DNA of 64,000 bases from Crotophaga sulcirostris. Taxonomy: Eukaryota > Chordata > Aves > Cuculiformes > Crotophagidae. Where the stretch lies: NCBI GenBank assembly GCA_013397455.1, contig VYZB01000040.1, positions 3,576,528 through 3,640,527 on the forward strand, in the 5' to 3' direction. Position 1 is the first letter of the stretch. Each line of letters starts with the position of its first letter. Below the pieces are notes generated by a model, which was not told the origin of the DNA, ran no database searches, and saw nothing but the letters and a program-made list of their open reading frames with translations. This document shows, piece after piece, positions 49,495 through 60,350 of this stretch. The translations under genes and the position numbers were made by a program.

Positions 49495-52400
49495 AAAGAG
49501 ACTGGCTGTACCATCAACCGAGGTAGCTAAACTCATCTAAAGACTACACCAACCATAGAAAAACATGAAATTAATCTGAATTTCAGGGCTTCTGATGTTT
49601 GCAAAGAGCTTGGCCACAAGCGATCTAATAATTTTCATATTGCTTTACATAGAGTTACCAGCACTGCCTAATTAAATGAGTAATAACAAGTTACAAAGCC
49701 TCCTTCTCACACATTCAGAACTGTGGAAACACTCTTTCTTGCAGCAAGGAACGGTATATAGAAAATAATTAATACGGACATCAGTGAAAGCAAGAAGGGG
49801 CATGAGCTTCAGGAAATCTGCCAAAACACTGGGGTTTGTGGCAGAATATCCTGAACATCTGTGATGTAGTTATTCAAATAAGGGCATCAAACAACTTAGC
49901 GGAGACGCCCCATGCAAGTCAGTGGTCACACGAGACCATGGGGCTGCAGCTGCCTCCTGCTGTCCTTACAGGTCAGCTTGCCCACTTCAGCCCTGAAACA
50001 GCACTGGCAGAGAAACTGAAGACAGACAACATAAATTCTGTAGCAAGTAGCTCTGAGAGATGCTCAACCCCATGTCCCAGGAATTCTGGTTGCTCAGGCT
50101 CCACCCCTCCATCTCTAGAAGGGCTCACAGGCCATTTCTGTAGAGAGAAGTTGATACAAATGGGAAGAAAAGCCAAAATGTCCAAGAGTTTCCTATTCCT
50201 GCCCCTCCCCTGATATTCAAGCAAAATGAATGAGGAAGAAGCCAACTTTGCTTCACATATATACTTAGACCATCATGGTTGCAGCAGCTTAATGCTGCAC
50301 TGTACATTTGCAATGACAATATCAAACCTTTTCATTACTCTAAAACCTACTGAAGGCAAAGGATTGCCTTCTGCTCAGCAGGGAGGGCTGCGGGCCAGCT
50401 TCAAACTGCTCCTCTACCTTTTGGAAAACCCAGTTGATCCCCTCACTGTTTGTGAAGGAAGAAGAAAGGGATAAATAGTTCAACCTTCAGTTGATTTCAA
50501 TGGGATTGTGATCATTTACAATAGGGGATTAATGCCACCAACAGGTGAGGTAGTGTTTTTATTCATTTACACCAAACAGGGATGAGATTCATTATCAACA
50601 GGCAAACCATCAGGATGGATGAGGCTTCCACCATAACCAGGTGACTTTAGTGTGCTTTACTCATATTTATGCTGAAGTAACAGGAGAAGGTATGCTCCTC
50701 TGCAAAACCTCTTCTTTGCATGGCTGTATGTGCTGAGGGATCAGGTGAAGCATCTTGGAAGGTTTTCAGGAGGAGAACTGAGCACAGATCCCTTCTACAA
50801 GAAGAAAGGTACAGCACAGCCCTGCACAGGAGCAGGGCTCTGAGGACAGCCCCAAACAAGTGGAAGGTGCCTTAAAGTCTGCAGCTGAGCTGTTAAAGGT
50901 CATTGGAAGTAACCAGGCAATTTCTTTCTGGCCATGCAATCCCTTTCCTAAGCAGTGACACACCACATGCTCTTCCAGTCCAGCCTCAGCAGAAACACCT
51001 CCCATGGAGCAGTGTTCAGAGCTACGTGTTTGAACCAACTTATCTTTTTTTCCTCTCAGTCCTTGACTCAGAGTCAAACCTCACTTCCCGTGTTTCCTCC
51101 TCACATTCATGCAACATTCCCAGCTGGTTTGGTCCATGGCAATCTCAGGTGGGTCATCACCTCCTGACTGCAGCAGCAGTTTGTTCCTGTGCCTGGAGCC
51201 AGCCAAGCCACTTGCCTGCAGCGTGCACAGCCCCAGCAAATGTGCTATCAGGGCAGCTCAGTGGCTATCAGGGAATTTGCAAACCAGACCAATGAACTGT
51301 ATGAACTCTCCAGGGAAAGCACTTGTGGCACACATACACACTTATGCAGGTGGAAATAAAATCAGGTTTCATTTCCCTCTCCATGTCACACAGAGTAAAT
51401 CATCATTTATCTTGCAAGCAAGGAGCCTGTGACAGTGGCTTCCCCAGCAATAAGACTTAGCAACAGAAATACAAAGCTACCAGTAGTGAAAAATCCTTTT
51501 TCACTTGCAGTGTGTTTTAACCTGGCCCTTCATCCTCCACCCCTGCATGTTTTCTGCTTATAACATTAATTGCTTCATAGCTGAAGGCAGAGTTTAATCC
51601 TGCAAGCATAAATTCACACATACAGTGGTGGGATCAGTGAGGTTTGTGGGATTAAGTCCTTGAGTCCACCAAAAATTTTCACAGGAGTATGATTATAATC
51701 AGACGTGCAGCTACATGAGTGTTAAAGGCAAGCACATCTGTAATTGCTTGGCAATTTGTTGTAGTTTTTAAAATCAGAAAAATTGTTCAGCATCAAAATA
51801 ATGTGAGCTGCCTGGGCAGGCACGCAAGGAATAGAGCTGATTAGAAAATTCACTTTTTAGGGATTCTCTTGTTTACTCTTTATCTAGTCCCTCCTCAACC
51901 CTCAAATGCTTTCTGAAGAAGTGTCTTTCCTCCAGCAGGCTTTACACTGTTGCTCCTCCTGACTTGAGCCCCTCCTGCCACCTCTGTATTAGTCCCAGAT
52001 CTGAAGTTTCAGCCAAAGATGCTAAACTTTTTACCTACACATCTCACTGCTTTTTCCTTGCAGCCCAAAGGGCAAATGAACATAAACAAGAAGATAACAT
52101 TCTGTTAATTCCATGCTTTTTCACCTGAACCCCTCCCATTAACCCAGCAGTTGGGAAGAGGAGATCTTCATGTTATCTCCAAGATGACCTGCCTGGTGCA
52201 GTGGGTGCTGTGACTCAAGAAACAGCTTTTTGCCCTCTTCTGGGAGGGCTGTTTCCCATGCTGTGTTCAGGCATGTCCTGTTCCCTCTGCAGCTCAGATA
52301 AAACCCCAACCTGTGACTGCTCACTAATAACTCCAAGTCCCAGACCAAACAACAAGCAGGCACAGCAGCAGGGAATGCATAAGAGGAATTCCCACCAGCA

Positions 52401-55007
52401 AACTAACTGCAGCTTTTCCTGCTAAGGTCATTAAGGAAACAGCTTGCAAAAGATGTGTTCCTTGAGCAGCTCCTTTTGCAAAATCTCTTCACTCAAACAC
52501 TTCTCCCTCATCGCCTGCTGCCACTGCATCCCCAGCAGCTGCCTCTGATCCACTCCCCAGGTCTGCCACCAAATCCTTCTTTCTCATCTTGAATTTCCCA
52601 CATCAGTGTCACAACTCCTGTATTTACAGGAATCTGGCAGTGCCAACCCACGCTTTGCCTGGCCAGCTGCCTAGTGCTGGTACAACCTCCCACATGCTTT
52701 TGATCCAGCATTTTCAGCTGCTTTAGAGCCTTTCCAACTAAGGGCTGCAGTGCAGAAGCAAACCATCTTGATTGTACCCTCAGGGCTCTGGGGTTTGGAG
52801 TGGAGCTTTCTCCAGGTAAGCCCAGTTGCAGCTACTGCATGAATGAGATATTTCAGGGGGGTAGTGCCCCAGCCTCTCTGTTACTGAGAGCTGTAGCCCT
52901 GTTGAACACTACCTGAGACCTGTGGCTACTCCTCCAGGCTTCACTCCAGCCCCATAGTGGGAATCAGATCGTTGGGGTTGCACTTGCACCATAACCTTGG
53001 CTTTGAACCATCAGTTGTAACCCGTGGGCTATGCAGCCCAGGTGCTGGTTACTTCTGTGCTTATCCAGCTGCACCAAATTATGCAAAATTCTCACTAACT
53101 GAGAGAATGAATGAGTAACACAGCTCCTGCAAGAGGTGGCTGCCAGGTGAGACAGACTGGATAAAAGGCACCACATATGCACCATAAGCAGTGATCCTAC
53201 AGCAGCAGTGAGGTCTTCTGAAAGTGTTGGGAATGTACCTGCACCTTCCCCTCGCAGGGGCTGTGCTGGCTCCTGTCCTCTTTGAATTCTGGGCTTTGAG
53301 CCAGCGGGCCAGAAATGCAGCTCTCACACACTGTGCAAGATTCTCACATACAAACTAACAAGCATACAAACTAACCTGAGCTGGTGTGCACAGTGTCTTA
53401 CTGGGGGACTGAAGCTCTCATGGATATAAGGAAAAACCTTACTTCAATGTACAAATTTTGAGCCCTTCTGATGGTGTCAGTTATCAGCCTATTTCATGGG
53501 CTATAGCTAAAATCTTTAAATCTCAGAAGGAGCCAACCAATTTTGATTTAACAGTAAGCAGCTTGCTTAATGAAACAGAGTGCCAAACAGGGAAATATCA
53601 TTCACTCCCCTTACTGAAGCATAATACAAATTAAAGCAAGGGTAATGAAAGGGCAAAACACATCTTTTAAATTTCTCCATCAGTCTGAAATTAGACTTAT
53701 TGTACTAGACCCTTTTAGAAATATTTGATCCTTTCAGGTCACACGTGTTAGGTTTTGAATGAAAATGAACTGAGATAATCAGCATTTAAACATTGACATA
53801 GAAGGTTAAATTCAAAAATGGCAAAAGTAGCCTTAAATGTTACCTCTCCAGTTATGCACTGCACAAGAATTTTGCTTTCACAAAACTGGAGTTATTAATT
53901 TCTGTTCTAAGTGGCAGCTGCTTGCACAGTTGTTTCTAGGGAGAATTTATGCTTGGTTCAGGCAGAAGAAAGGAGCCTGGAATTAACCTCTTGCTCTCTG
54001 CTACTGGTAATTACCTTTGCCACAGCACAAAGCGCGCCAGGCGCAGAGCATCCAGGCAAGGTCCTGCCTTCAGTGGCAATGGCATAAATCAAGATGTGAC
54101 AGTATGAAGGGACAAATAAATCATTGAGAGAGAGGTGACATGGGGAAGGATAAGAGCTATAAGCGATGCAAGCAGATGAGTACATGGCCGTTACCAACTG
54201 AGCTGGAGCTGGTTTGGTTGGCATCAGTTGAACATCTGGAGTTGAGCTTGGTTCGTGGTATGGCCTGTATTTGGAGACAGGAAAAAATGAGACACAGAGA
54301 TGTTAAGCTTGAGTCTTTCAAGACGTTCCTGGAAGGAAGGAATCCTTTCCCGGCACAGGGTCTTGTCTAATCAAGATTATCATGGAGAGTTGGTACCAGA
54401 GCTAGAGACAGCATAAAGGCATCCCAGATCCTCCTCTTCTGACATTGGCATGGGGAATTTATCTCATCCTTTGCTATTCAAATATATCAGAAGTACTTCA
54501 ACTGTAATGCTTTCTTTTTGAACTTCTGCTGTTCTTTTTGGAGAGAAAAAGAAATCTGTGTTAAGATGCCTTGACAGGTATTGATAAAGAAATGTCCTAA
54601 GAGAAACTACTTTCTTGGAAAGTACTATGCAGAAGAAGCCTTTACTCCTAAAACTATACATTAAAGCTGGGAAAATAAAGAGGAAAACTGGTTTTTTTGG
54701 TGTTTATTTTCCTTTTTTTAAAAAAGAAAAAGGAAGTGAGAATGAGCATCAGGGAAGGATTTGGCTCTTGATCATATCTCACGGTAGTAGGTGGCAAAGA
54801 TAGTAGGTGGTCGGGGAGAAAGTGAAACGAATGCAATAGCTTCCCCGAAATCATCTCCCAAGGTTTTATCTTTAATCTCTTTTGCTCTGTACTCTGATAT
54901 GAACAATATTGAGGAAACCCTGAGATCAGCAAAGCAGCCCGTGCTGATGCTGAAGCCTGTAAACACATCCCGGCCCCAGCTCAGCAGAAGTTACAGCAAA
55001 CATCTCA
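49495..55007. other. Long unique stretch, no gene supported
   Basis: No CR1 or RNA gene. A minus-strand frame at 50245-49973 follows a strong acceptor-like site at about 50138 (TTCTCTCTACAG) but ends in a stop just before the only donor-like site. A second strong acceptor at about 50801 (CTTTCTTCTTGTAG) lacks a good donor. Both are listed as rejected exons. Confidence 0.5.
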
Positions 55008-55814
55008 TCGGAGAGATGGGCCGATTCTAATGGGATGAGGTTCAATAAGTCCAAATGTCAGGTACTCCATTTTGGACACAACAATCCCATGCATAGCTAT
55101 AGACTAGGGACGGAGTGGCTGGAGAGTAGTCAGGCAGAAAGGGACCTGGGAGTGCTGGTTGACAGGAAGCTCAACATGAGCCAGCAGTGTGCCCAGGTGG
55201 CCAAAAAGGCCAATGGCATCCTGGCCTGCATTAGGAATAGTGTGGCGAGCAGGACCAGAGAAGTTATCGTCCCCCTCTACTTGGCACTGGTCAGGCCTCA
55301 CCTTGAATACTGCGTACAGTTCTGGGCCCCTCAGTTTGGGAAAGATGTCAAGATACTGGAGGTTGTCCAGAGGAGGGCAACAAAGATGGTGAAGGGTTTG
55401 GAGCACAAGCCCTACGAGGAGCGACTGAGGGAGCTGGGGCTGTTTAGTCTGGAGAAGAGGAGGCTCAGGGGTGACCTTATTGCTCTCTACAACTGCCTAA
55501 AAGGAGGTTGTATTCAAGCGGGCGTTGGTCTCTTCTCACAGATGACCAGTGACAGAACTAGAGGGCACGGACTTAAGCTTCGTCAGGGGAGGTTTAGACT
55601 TGATGTTAGGAAGAAGTTCTTCACTGAAAGGGTGATTGGCCACTGGAATGTGCTGCCCAGGGAGGTGGTGGAGTCGCCGACCCTGGATGTGTTTAAGGGA
55701 AGACTGGATGAGGCACTGAGTGCCATGGTTTAGGTGATGGGTTGGTGTTAGTGTTGGCTTATAGGTTGGACTTGATGATCTCAGAGGTCCCTTCCAACCT
55801 TGTGATACTGTGAT
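55008..55814 (+). mobile_element. CR1: CR1 LINE, young copy with intact end of ORF2, plus orientation
   Basis: About 800 bases in forward orientation, entering ORF2 at [15 protein letters not shown] and staying in frame to its natural stop. The 3' UTR ('AGGTGATGGGTTGGTG', 'CTTGATGATCTCAGAGGTCC') and a TGTGATAC tail follow. CR1 elements copy themselves through an RNA intermediate by target-primed reverse transcription; this copy lacks the promoter, ORF1, the endonuclease and the catalytic reverse-transcriptase core, so it is inactive. The absence of any stop or frameshift over more than 700 bases, and its close similarity to the 34662 copy, mark it as one of the youngest insertions in the window. 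The 5' junction is approximate. Confidence 0.96.
55035..55733 (+). pseudogene. CR1 ORF2 C-terminal fragment (232 codons, uninterrupted)
   Basis: The coding remnant inside the CR1 copy. From the first Met it gives 232 residues; the frame is open upstream into the truncation point (about eight more CR1-like codons). Recognisable ORF2 blocks in order: [111 protein letters not shown], and the terminal [11 protein letters not shown]. This is the region downstream of the reverse-transcriptase active site (thumb and C-terminal part). It lacks the FxDD-type catalytic motif and the endonuclease domain, so it has no enzymatic activity. It is not a host gene. Confidence 0.93.
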
Positions 55815-56880
55815 TTCCTACAGGGCTTGAGCAGGCTCCCAGCTTTAGTTACATCTTCATTGACACTGAGCCACCAACACTGTCAGTAGAAACATCTTCT
55901 CTGGGCTGCGAGTTCCTCCAGTGGGAGGGTGCAAGAGCCAAGCCAAGGTATTTTAGCAGGAAAGGGCAACTACCAGGCAGCTTTGTAGTGAGGGAAGAGA
56001 AATCTCCTCTTTGCTGGAAAAAGTCAATGTCTTTCTCAGGTCCTGTTCTTTTATCCCAGGGAGGGAATTAACTGGCTAGTCTTTATACCATCAACATGTT
56101 TGTTTCTGGTTTGGTTTCTCATCATACACTTGAAGACCAGTACACACTTACATGTGGTGAACAGCAAAAAACAAAGATCATTACAAGGGTAGAAGCCACA
56201 TAATGGGGGGAAGAAGAAACACAGCAATGACTGAGTGAAGAGAGACCGTTAAACACCTGGAAGACAATAGACCAGGATAAATTAGAAGGCCAACAGGCAG
56301 CCAATATGACGGAAACTGAAAAAAAAAAAAAAACCAACATAAAGTATTCTGTGAGAGATTGTCACTTTGGTTTGTGTTGCACAGCACTGTTGAGGTCAAC
56401 GGCTTGAAAGTCCTAAACAGCATCCAGTGGTTTTGTCAGTATTAGGTGCCTGGAAGTTTTTGTTAACAAGGGGTGAGAAGACAGGGTATTTTTAATTATT
56501 ATAACTTTTTACATTTAACTACTTTGAAGAACCCAGCCCTGAGGAACAGAAGTCCCCCTGGAAGCTGATAGCAGGCTAAGAATATAAGAGCCAAAACCAT
56601 GAGGCGCTTCAAAAACTTTTATACTAGCCATGAGGGACACAAATACTTGCACTTTGGGAAATACAGCAATCATTAATTATGGATAAAAGCGATACGCAGA
56701 GGTAAAGAAAGAAGTCCATATTATAGAATGAGGAAATCAGCCACGCCGACCTGCTACAGGAAAGCATTTCTTGCACTCCTCCAACTTGCAATTGATTTTA
56801 TGGAATAAAAATCCTGCCAGACTCCAACTTTCTTTGCCCTTCCCCCCAGTTTTTTTGGACAGAATTACAAAATGATGGGG
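55815..56880. other. Unique spacer with a poly-A run
   Basis: No gene recognised. It contains an A15 run at 56319-56333, not preceded by any retrocopy that I can identify. Confidence 0.55.
56319..56333. repeat. Poly-A run (A15)
   Basis: Fifteen consecutive A. The sequence upstream is not recognisable as a processed pseudogene. Confidence 0.9.
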
Positions 56881-57060
56881 TTAATAAAGCACAGAGCAGC
56901 TGCAATCTATTTGGATTTCACTGAAGGACTTGATACTGTCTCCTGAAGTCTTATGCTCCGAATTAATTCAAGTTGGCTCTGGCAGGAAAATACCGTCATG
57001 TCGATTGAAAGCTGCCTGAAAAGACTGTAAACACAGGGTAATGACTCGCAGCAATGTTCT
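56881..57060 (+). mobile_element. CR1: Ancient CR1 LINE fragment, reverse-transcriptase motif A region
   Basis: The frame at 56902-56943 reads AIYLDFTEGLDTVS and then stops. This matches the CR1 reverse-transcriptase motif A block of the form YLDFSKAFDTVS, where the Asp in LDF is one of the catalytic carboxylates. Upstream residues (KHRAA) fit the usual GKAVD position loosely. Downstream 'GAAAGCTGCCTGAAAAGACT' resembles the following ENWL/W-K region. It is much more diverged than the other copies and covers a part of ORF2 they all lack. The 3' limit (57000-57060) is uncertain. Confidence 0.65.
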
Positions 57061-57119
57061 GATGTTCTCGTTGTGGGCACTGCGGGCCAGAGTGTTTAAA
57101 TTCATCAGCCATCCAGGGG

Positions 57120-57132
57120 AAAAAAAAAAAAA
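57120..57132. repeat. Poly-A run (A13)
   Basis: Thirteen consecutive A, read directly, between the old CR1 fragment and the AAAT tract. Confidence 0.9.
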
Positions 57133-57207
57133 GGGAATCCAAGGAGCACTGACAAAAAGTCACAAATGCAGTTGAAATGAAAGGATAGTTAAAATAAAAG
57201 GAAGAGG

Positions 57208-57321
57208 AAATAAATAATAAATATATAATAAACAAATAAATAAATAAATAATCCAAGAAACAAACAAACAAATAAATAAAAGGAGGGGAAATAAATAAAT
57301 AAATAAAATAAACCAACAAAC

Positions 57322-57322
<1 letters not shown>
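57208..57322. repeat. Degenerate (AAAT)n/(AAAC)n tract
   Basis: AAAT and AAAC tetranucleotides with interruptions, A-rich on the plus strand, directly abutting the AGAT repeat. The two form a compound microsatellite. The minus-strand open frames over it (rich in YLFI) are composition artefacts. Confidence 0.9.

Positions 57323-57371
<49 letters not shown>
57323..57371. repeat. (AGAT)12 tetranucleotide microsatellite
   Basis: Twelve uninterrupted AGAT units plus one A. On the minus strand it translates as repeated YLSI, which explains the apparent membrane-protein-like frames at 56996-57444. A good candidate for a polymorphic marker. Confidence 0.97.
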
Positions 57372-57372
<1 letters not shown>

Positions 57373-57692
57373 AAGGAGAGATCCCACTGAGCAGAGAGAT
57401 AAAACCCATGAGGTCAAGAGAGCTAAGAGATGTTGATAAAACAAGTCAAATTTTCAGTGGGAAGGGAATGGGAGAAGGGTCAAGGAACCCTGCCTACCTG
57501 TGCAGAGATAGATTAGTGCATAACATTTAAGAGAGGAGGAAAATCCAGGGGACAGTGGTGTTAATAAACATCTTTCTTGATTAATAATAATAACATTATG
57601 GGATCCATCAGCTCACAGCCACAGAGCTGTCTGCGATGGCAGAGGCTGCAAGCACTGGGTACGTTCCCATCCGTGTTGCAGCAGGGATTCGT
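57372..57692. other. Unique spacer before palindrome
   Basis: No feature recognised. Confidence 0.5.
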
Positions 57693-57953
57693 GGCTTGCC
57701 AACACAGGGAGCTTGACCAGAATAGCTATTGCAGAATAAACTATTCCACAATCATCACTCTGGAACAGCTCCCTGCTCAGACCACTGTCTTCCTCAATAA
57801 GAGTCACTTTACAGTGGAATAATTAGTGCTCTCTTCCAGAGCAAAATAACCACTCTGGAGTACATTCCCTCAATAGGGTTCAGATGAGCAGCAGCTCCAG
57901 AACAGCTCTTGCAGAATAGATTACTCTGGACAATTTTGCCTGGTAGGCAAGCC
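57693..57953. repeat. 261-base imperfect palindrome, probable foldback DNA element
   Basis: The two halves are reverse complements of each other over almost the whole length, with mismatches and one extra block of about 18-20 bases in the left arm. The ends match exactly: GGCTTGCC at 57693-57700 and GGCAAGCC at 57946-57953. Further paired blocks are ACACAGG/CCTGGT, TTGACCAGAATAGCTATTGC against GCAGAATAGATTACTCTGGA, CTGCTCAGACC against GGTTCAGATGAGCAG, and AGTGGAATAATT against AAAATAACCACT. The centre is GCTCT-CTTCC-AGAGC at 57828-57842. This organisation is typical of hairpin-type non-autonomous DNA transposons (MITEs or the old palindromic repeats conserved across vertebrates). A folded non-coding RNA is the alternative. 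I could not assign a family. Confidence 0.6.
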
Positions 57954-59640
57954 CCAAAATACAAATGCTCCTGATCCATAGGCAGAAAAATCATGTGTTA
58001 ACTGGAGAAAAGAGTTTTGTAGCTGATGCAATCAGGAGTCTGCAGCCCTTGTTAGCATCAAACTCGGATGAGAGTCCATCCCACAACTCCTGAAATCTGG
58101 GGGAATTTTGCTGGAGAGGGTTTGTTTGCTGCCAATTGCATGGTTCTCAAGAAAAAAGGTTTTTTTATATTAAAAATTTTTAATCGCTTTCAGATGTAGT
58201 TAGGGATTTCTTTTTCCATTTAACTTCAACACAACAAAAGTGTTTCAGCTTTGTAAGGGAAGGGAATTTGGACAGAAAGATAACTGAGAGGAGTTGGGGA
58301 AAATTTAGGGGAGGGGAACACATTTAAAGAAATACAGTCAGGAAAAGATAGCTTGCATTTTCCGAAGCACTGTTGATAATTGTTTTCTTTGATAGCCTTG
58401 TTTCCTCACATGCATGGCTTCTGAACTCTCCCAGCATCTCCTGCCCAGAGCTTTCCAAGCCGTGTAGAAGGAGCTCACTTTTGGACTTAGTGGTATTTCA
58501 GTTTTACAGCAACTCATGTGAAACTCTTCATCCTTCTTCTCCCTGTCTTCTAGGAGAAAATCACTGCTGTTCTGGAGAAGTCAGTACTTTTACCTGCTCC
58601 TGCTTTGAAATATTCACCTAATGCAGTGATGGACATTTCCTGAAGCAGCCAAGTGGCCGGGGAAGCCAATCATTCCAAGTGCTTTAAAAACTGGTTTAGT
58701 CATTCAGCTGTTGGTGTTCCTCCAGTGATTTGGATTTTGTATCCAGCGTTCACAAGAACAAACTCCTTCCCAGCTCCATCACCTTCCCCAGAGTGAGCTA
58801 CATGTCCTAGGAGGAGGTTGGGCAGGAGTTTGCTCTCATCTGTGTCAAAGATCAGGCTCAACGCTGATAGAATTCACTGCAGAGGTGATTTCAGTTTTTC
58901 CTTCCAAATCCAGAAGCTCCCTTCCTCTTTCTGCCCATACCAAAGTCAGGAATTTGGACAAGGCAGAGCCAGCACTGAAGCAGGGTGCAGGGCAGAGTGG
59001 ATTCCCCCTGCACCCAGCAGAATGGGAATCCCTCACATGAGGATCCCCTGTGCTCTGCAATGCCCTGTCTCATCACTGATATTCACCATCACTCAACTTG
59101 CAATACATGGACATCTCCAGGGTGGAAAAGAAACAACCTTAAAAAAAGCCTGATTTCTAGTTTAATGCAGACTCCTTAAACAGTCAGTCACTGGGGATGT
59201 AAGATTCAGCCTTCTTCATCTTTCCCTGCCTAATGTGAAGCAGATGTCTTTTATTAATGAACTAATTGCTAATTAGTAACCACTTCGTTTCCCTCCCATC
59301 AGTTTTCTTCTGGAGTTCAGGCACAGAGAGAGAAGGCTGCACAAACAAGCCAGTCCCCATAGGAATGTATTGCATGTAGAGCAATTCAAAGGCAGCAAGG
59401 TGAGCAGGACAGTGCCTCTTCCCAGACAGGGTATGTGGGACACACCGTTTGCTGCTTTGCACATCCATTGCCTTGCCAGCTTATTCAGCCCTCCTGTATT
59501 TGCTCAACCTTGCTCATACCCTGTCCATCCACATGATAAACACTAAACGAAAGATGCATCTCCAGTTTCAGAGCTTAGCAGAAAGGGGCTGGGATATTTC
59601 CCAGCATTCTGGGAGACTGTAACAGGGCAAAACACTATTG
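57954..59640. other. Unique stretch
   Basis: No gene or repeat recognised. Short chance frames only. Confidence 0.55.
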
Positions 59641-59819
59641 CACAGGACCACAGTATTACAAGGTTGGAAAGGACTTCTGAGATCATCGAGTCCAACCTAT
59701 AACCCAACACCAACACCAACCCATCATCTAAACCATGGCACTGAGTGCCTCATCCAATCTCCTCTTAAACACCTCCAGGGTTGGCGACTCTACAACCTCC
59801 CTGGGCAGCGCATTCCGAT
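59641..59819 (-). mobile_element. CR1: CR1 LINE, short copy of the young class, minus orientation
   Basis: About 180 bases: 'ACCACAGTATTACAAGGTTG', 'GAGATCATCGAGTCCAACCT', the CAACACCAACACC-type 3' UTR and 'GGCACTGAGTGCCTCATCC' (the end of ORF2 in complement), cut at 'GGGCAGCGCATTCC'. Nearly identical over this span to the 10374 copy, so recently inserted. Only the last 30-odd codons of ORF2 remain. Confidence 0.94.
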
Positions 59820-60133
59820 GTCTAATTGCAGTTTCTCCTTGCTTGCTTGCAATGGAGCAGACGAGCAATGTCAAATCACAACCAAATTCCCACGCTCAGC
59901 ATAAACTCATGCAAAGAAAATGTGAACGGGGCTTTGAAAGGGAACAAGGGCAAAGGCAGACCTTGTGCTCAAAGCCATGAGGACATGTGGGTTAAGCTGA
60001 CGTAACATAAAACATCAGGACTTTTGTCAACGTCATTTCATCACTAAAAACAGAATCCCACACTTCCTTGGAGCCAGGTTTGCAAACAAAAGCACAGACC
60101 ACCAAGGCCTTACTCCACTGTCCCATTGCCTAT
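59820..60133. other. Unique spacer
   Basis: No feature recognised in about 310 bases. Confidence 0.5.
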
Positions 60134-60191
60134 GGGACAGTGTGTGGGGTATCATGACAGTAACGGGACAGTACGTAGGGTATTGTGACAC
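60134..60191. repeat. Tandem duplication, two units of about 30 bases
   Basis: GGGACAGTGTGTGGGGTATC (60134-60153) recurs as GGGACAGTACGTAGGGTATT (60165-60184). Both are followed by a TGACA block. Two diverged tandem copies lie directly before a CR1 fragment. Confidence 0.8.
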
Positions 60192-60193
60192 CT

Positions 60194-60350
60194 CCACAGG
60201 GAGGTGGTTGAGTCACTGTCCCTGGAGGTGTTTAAAAGATGGATAGATGAGTTCCTCAGGGATATGGTTTAGTAATTAGACAGGTACAGCTGGACTCGAT
60301 GATCTCAAAGTCTTTTCCAACCAGATGATTCTAGAATTCTATGATTCTAA
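60194..60350 (+). mobile_element. CR1: CR1 LINE, 3' end, plus orientation
   Basis: About 155 bases: 'CCACAGGGAGGTGGTTGAGT', 'CTGTCCCTGGAGGTGTTTAA', 'GGTTTAGTAATTAGACAGG', 'CTGGACTCGATGATCTCAAA', then a tail of two ATTCT(A)-type units ending ATTCTATGATTCTAA. A different subfamily from the TGTGATAC copies. Confidence 0.93.

Noticed and set aside
49973..50245. Minus-strand open frame following a strong TTCTCTCTACAG acceptor-like site at about 50138
   Set aside because: The only open frame runs into a stop (AGC TGA) just before the sole donor-like site (GTAAGG), and the other two frames stop early. It does not behave as an internal exon and has no recognisable domain.
50647..50859. Strong acceptor-like CTTTCTTCTTGTAG at about 50801 with an open minus frame
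   Set aside because: No acceptable donor follows within the open frame.
56996..57444. Minus-strand frames resembling a multi-pass membrane protein (YLSIYLSI...)
   Set aside because: Produced entirely by the AAAT and AGAT tetranucleotide repeats.
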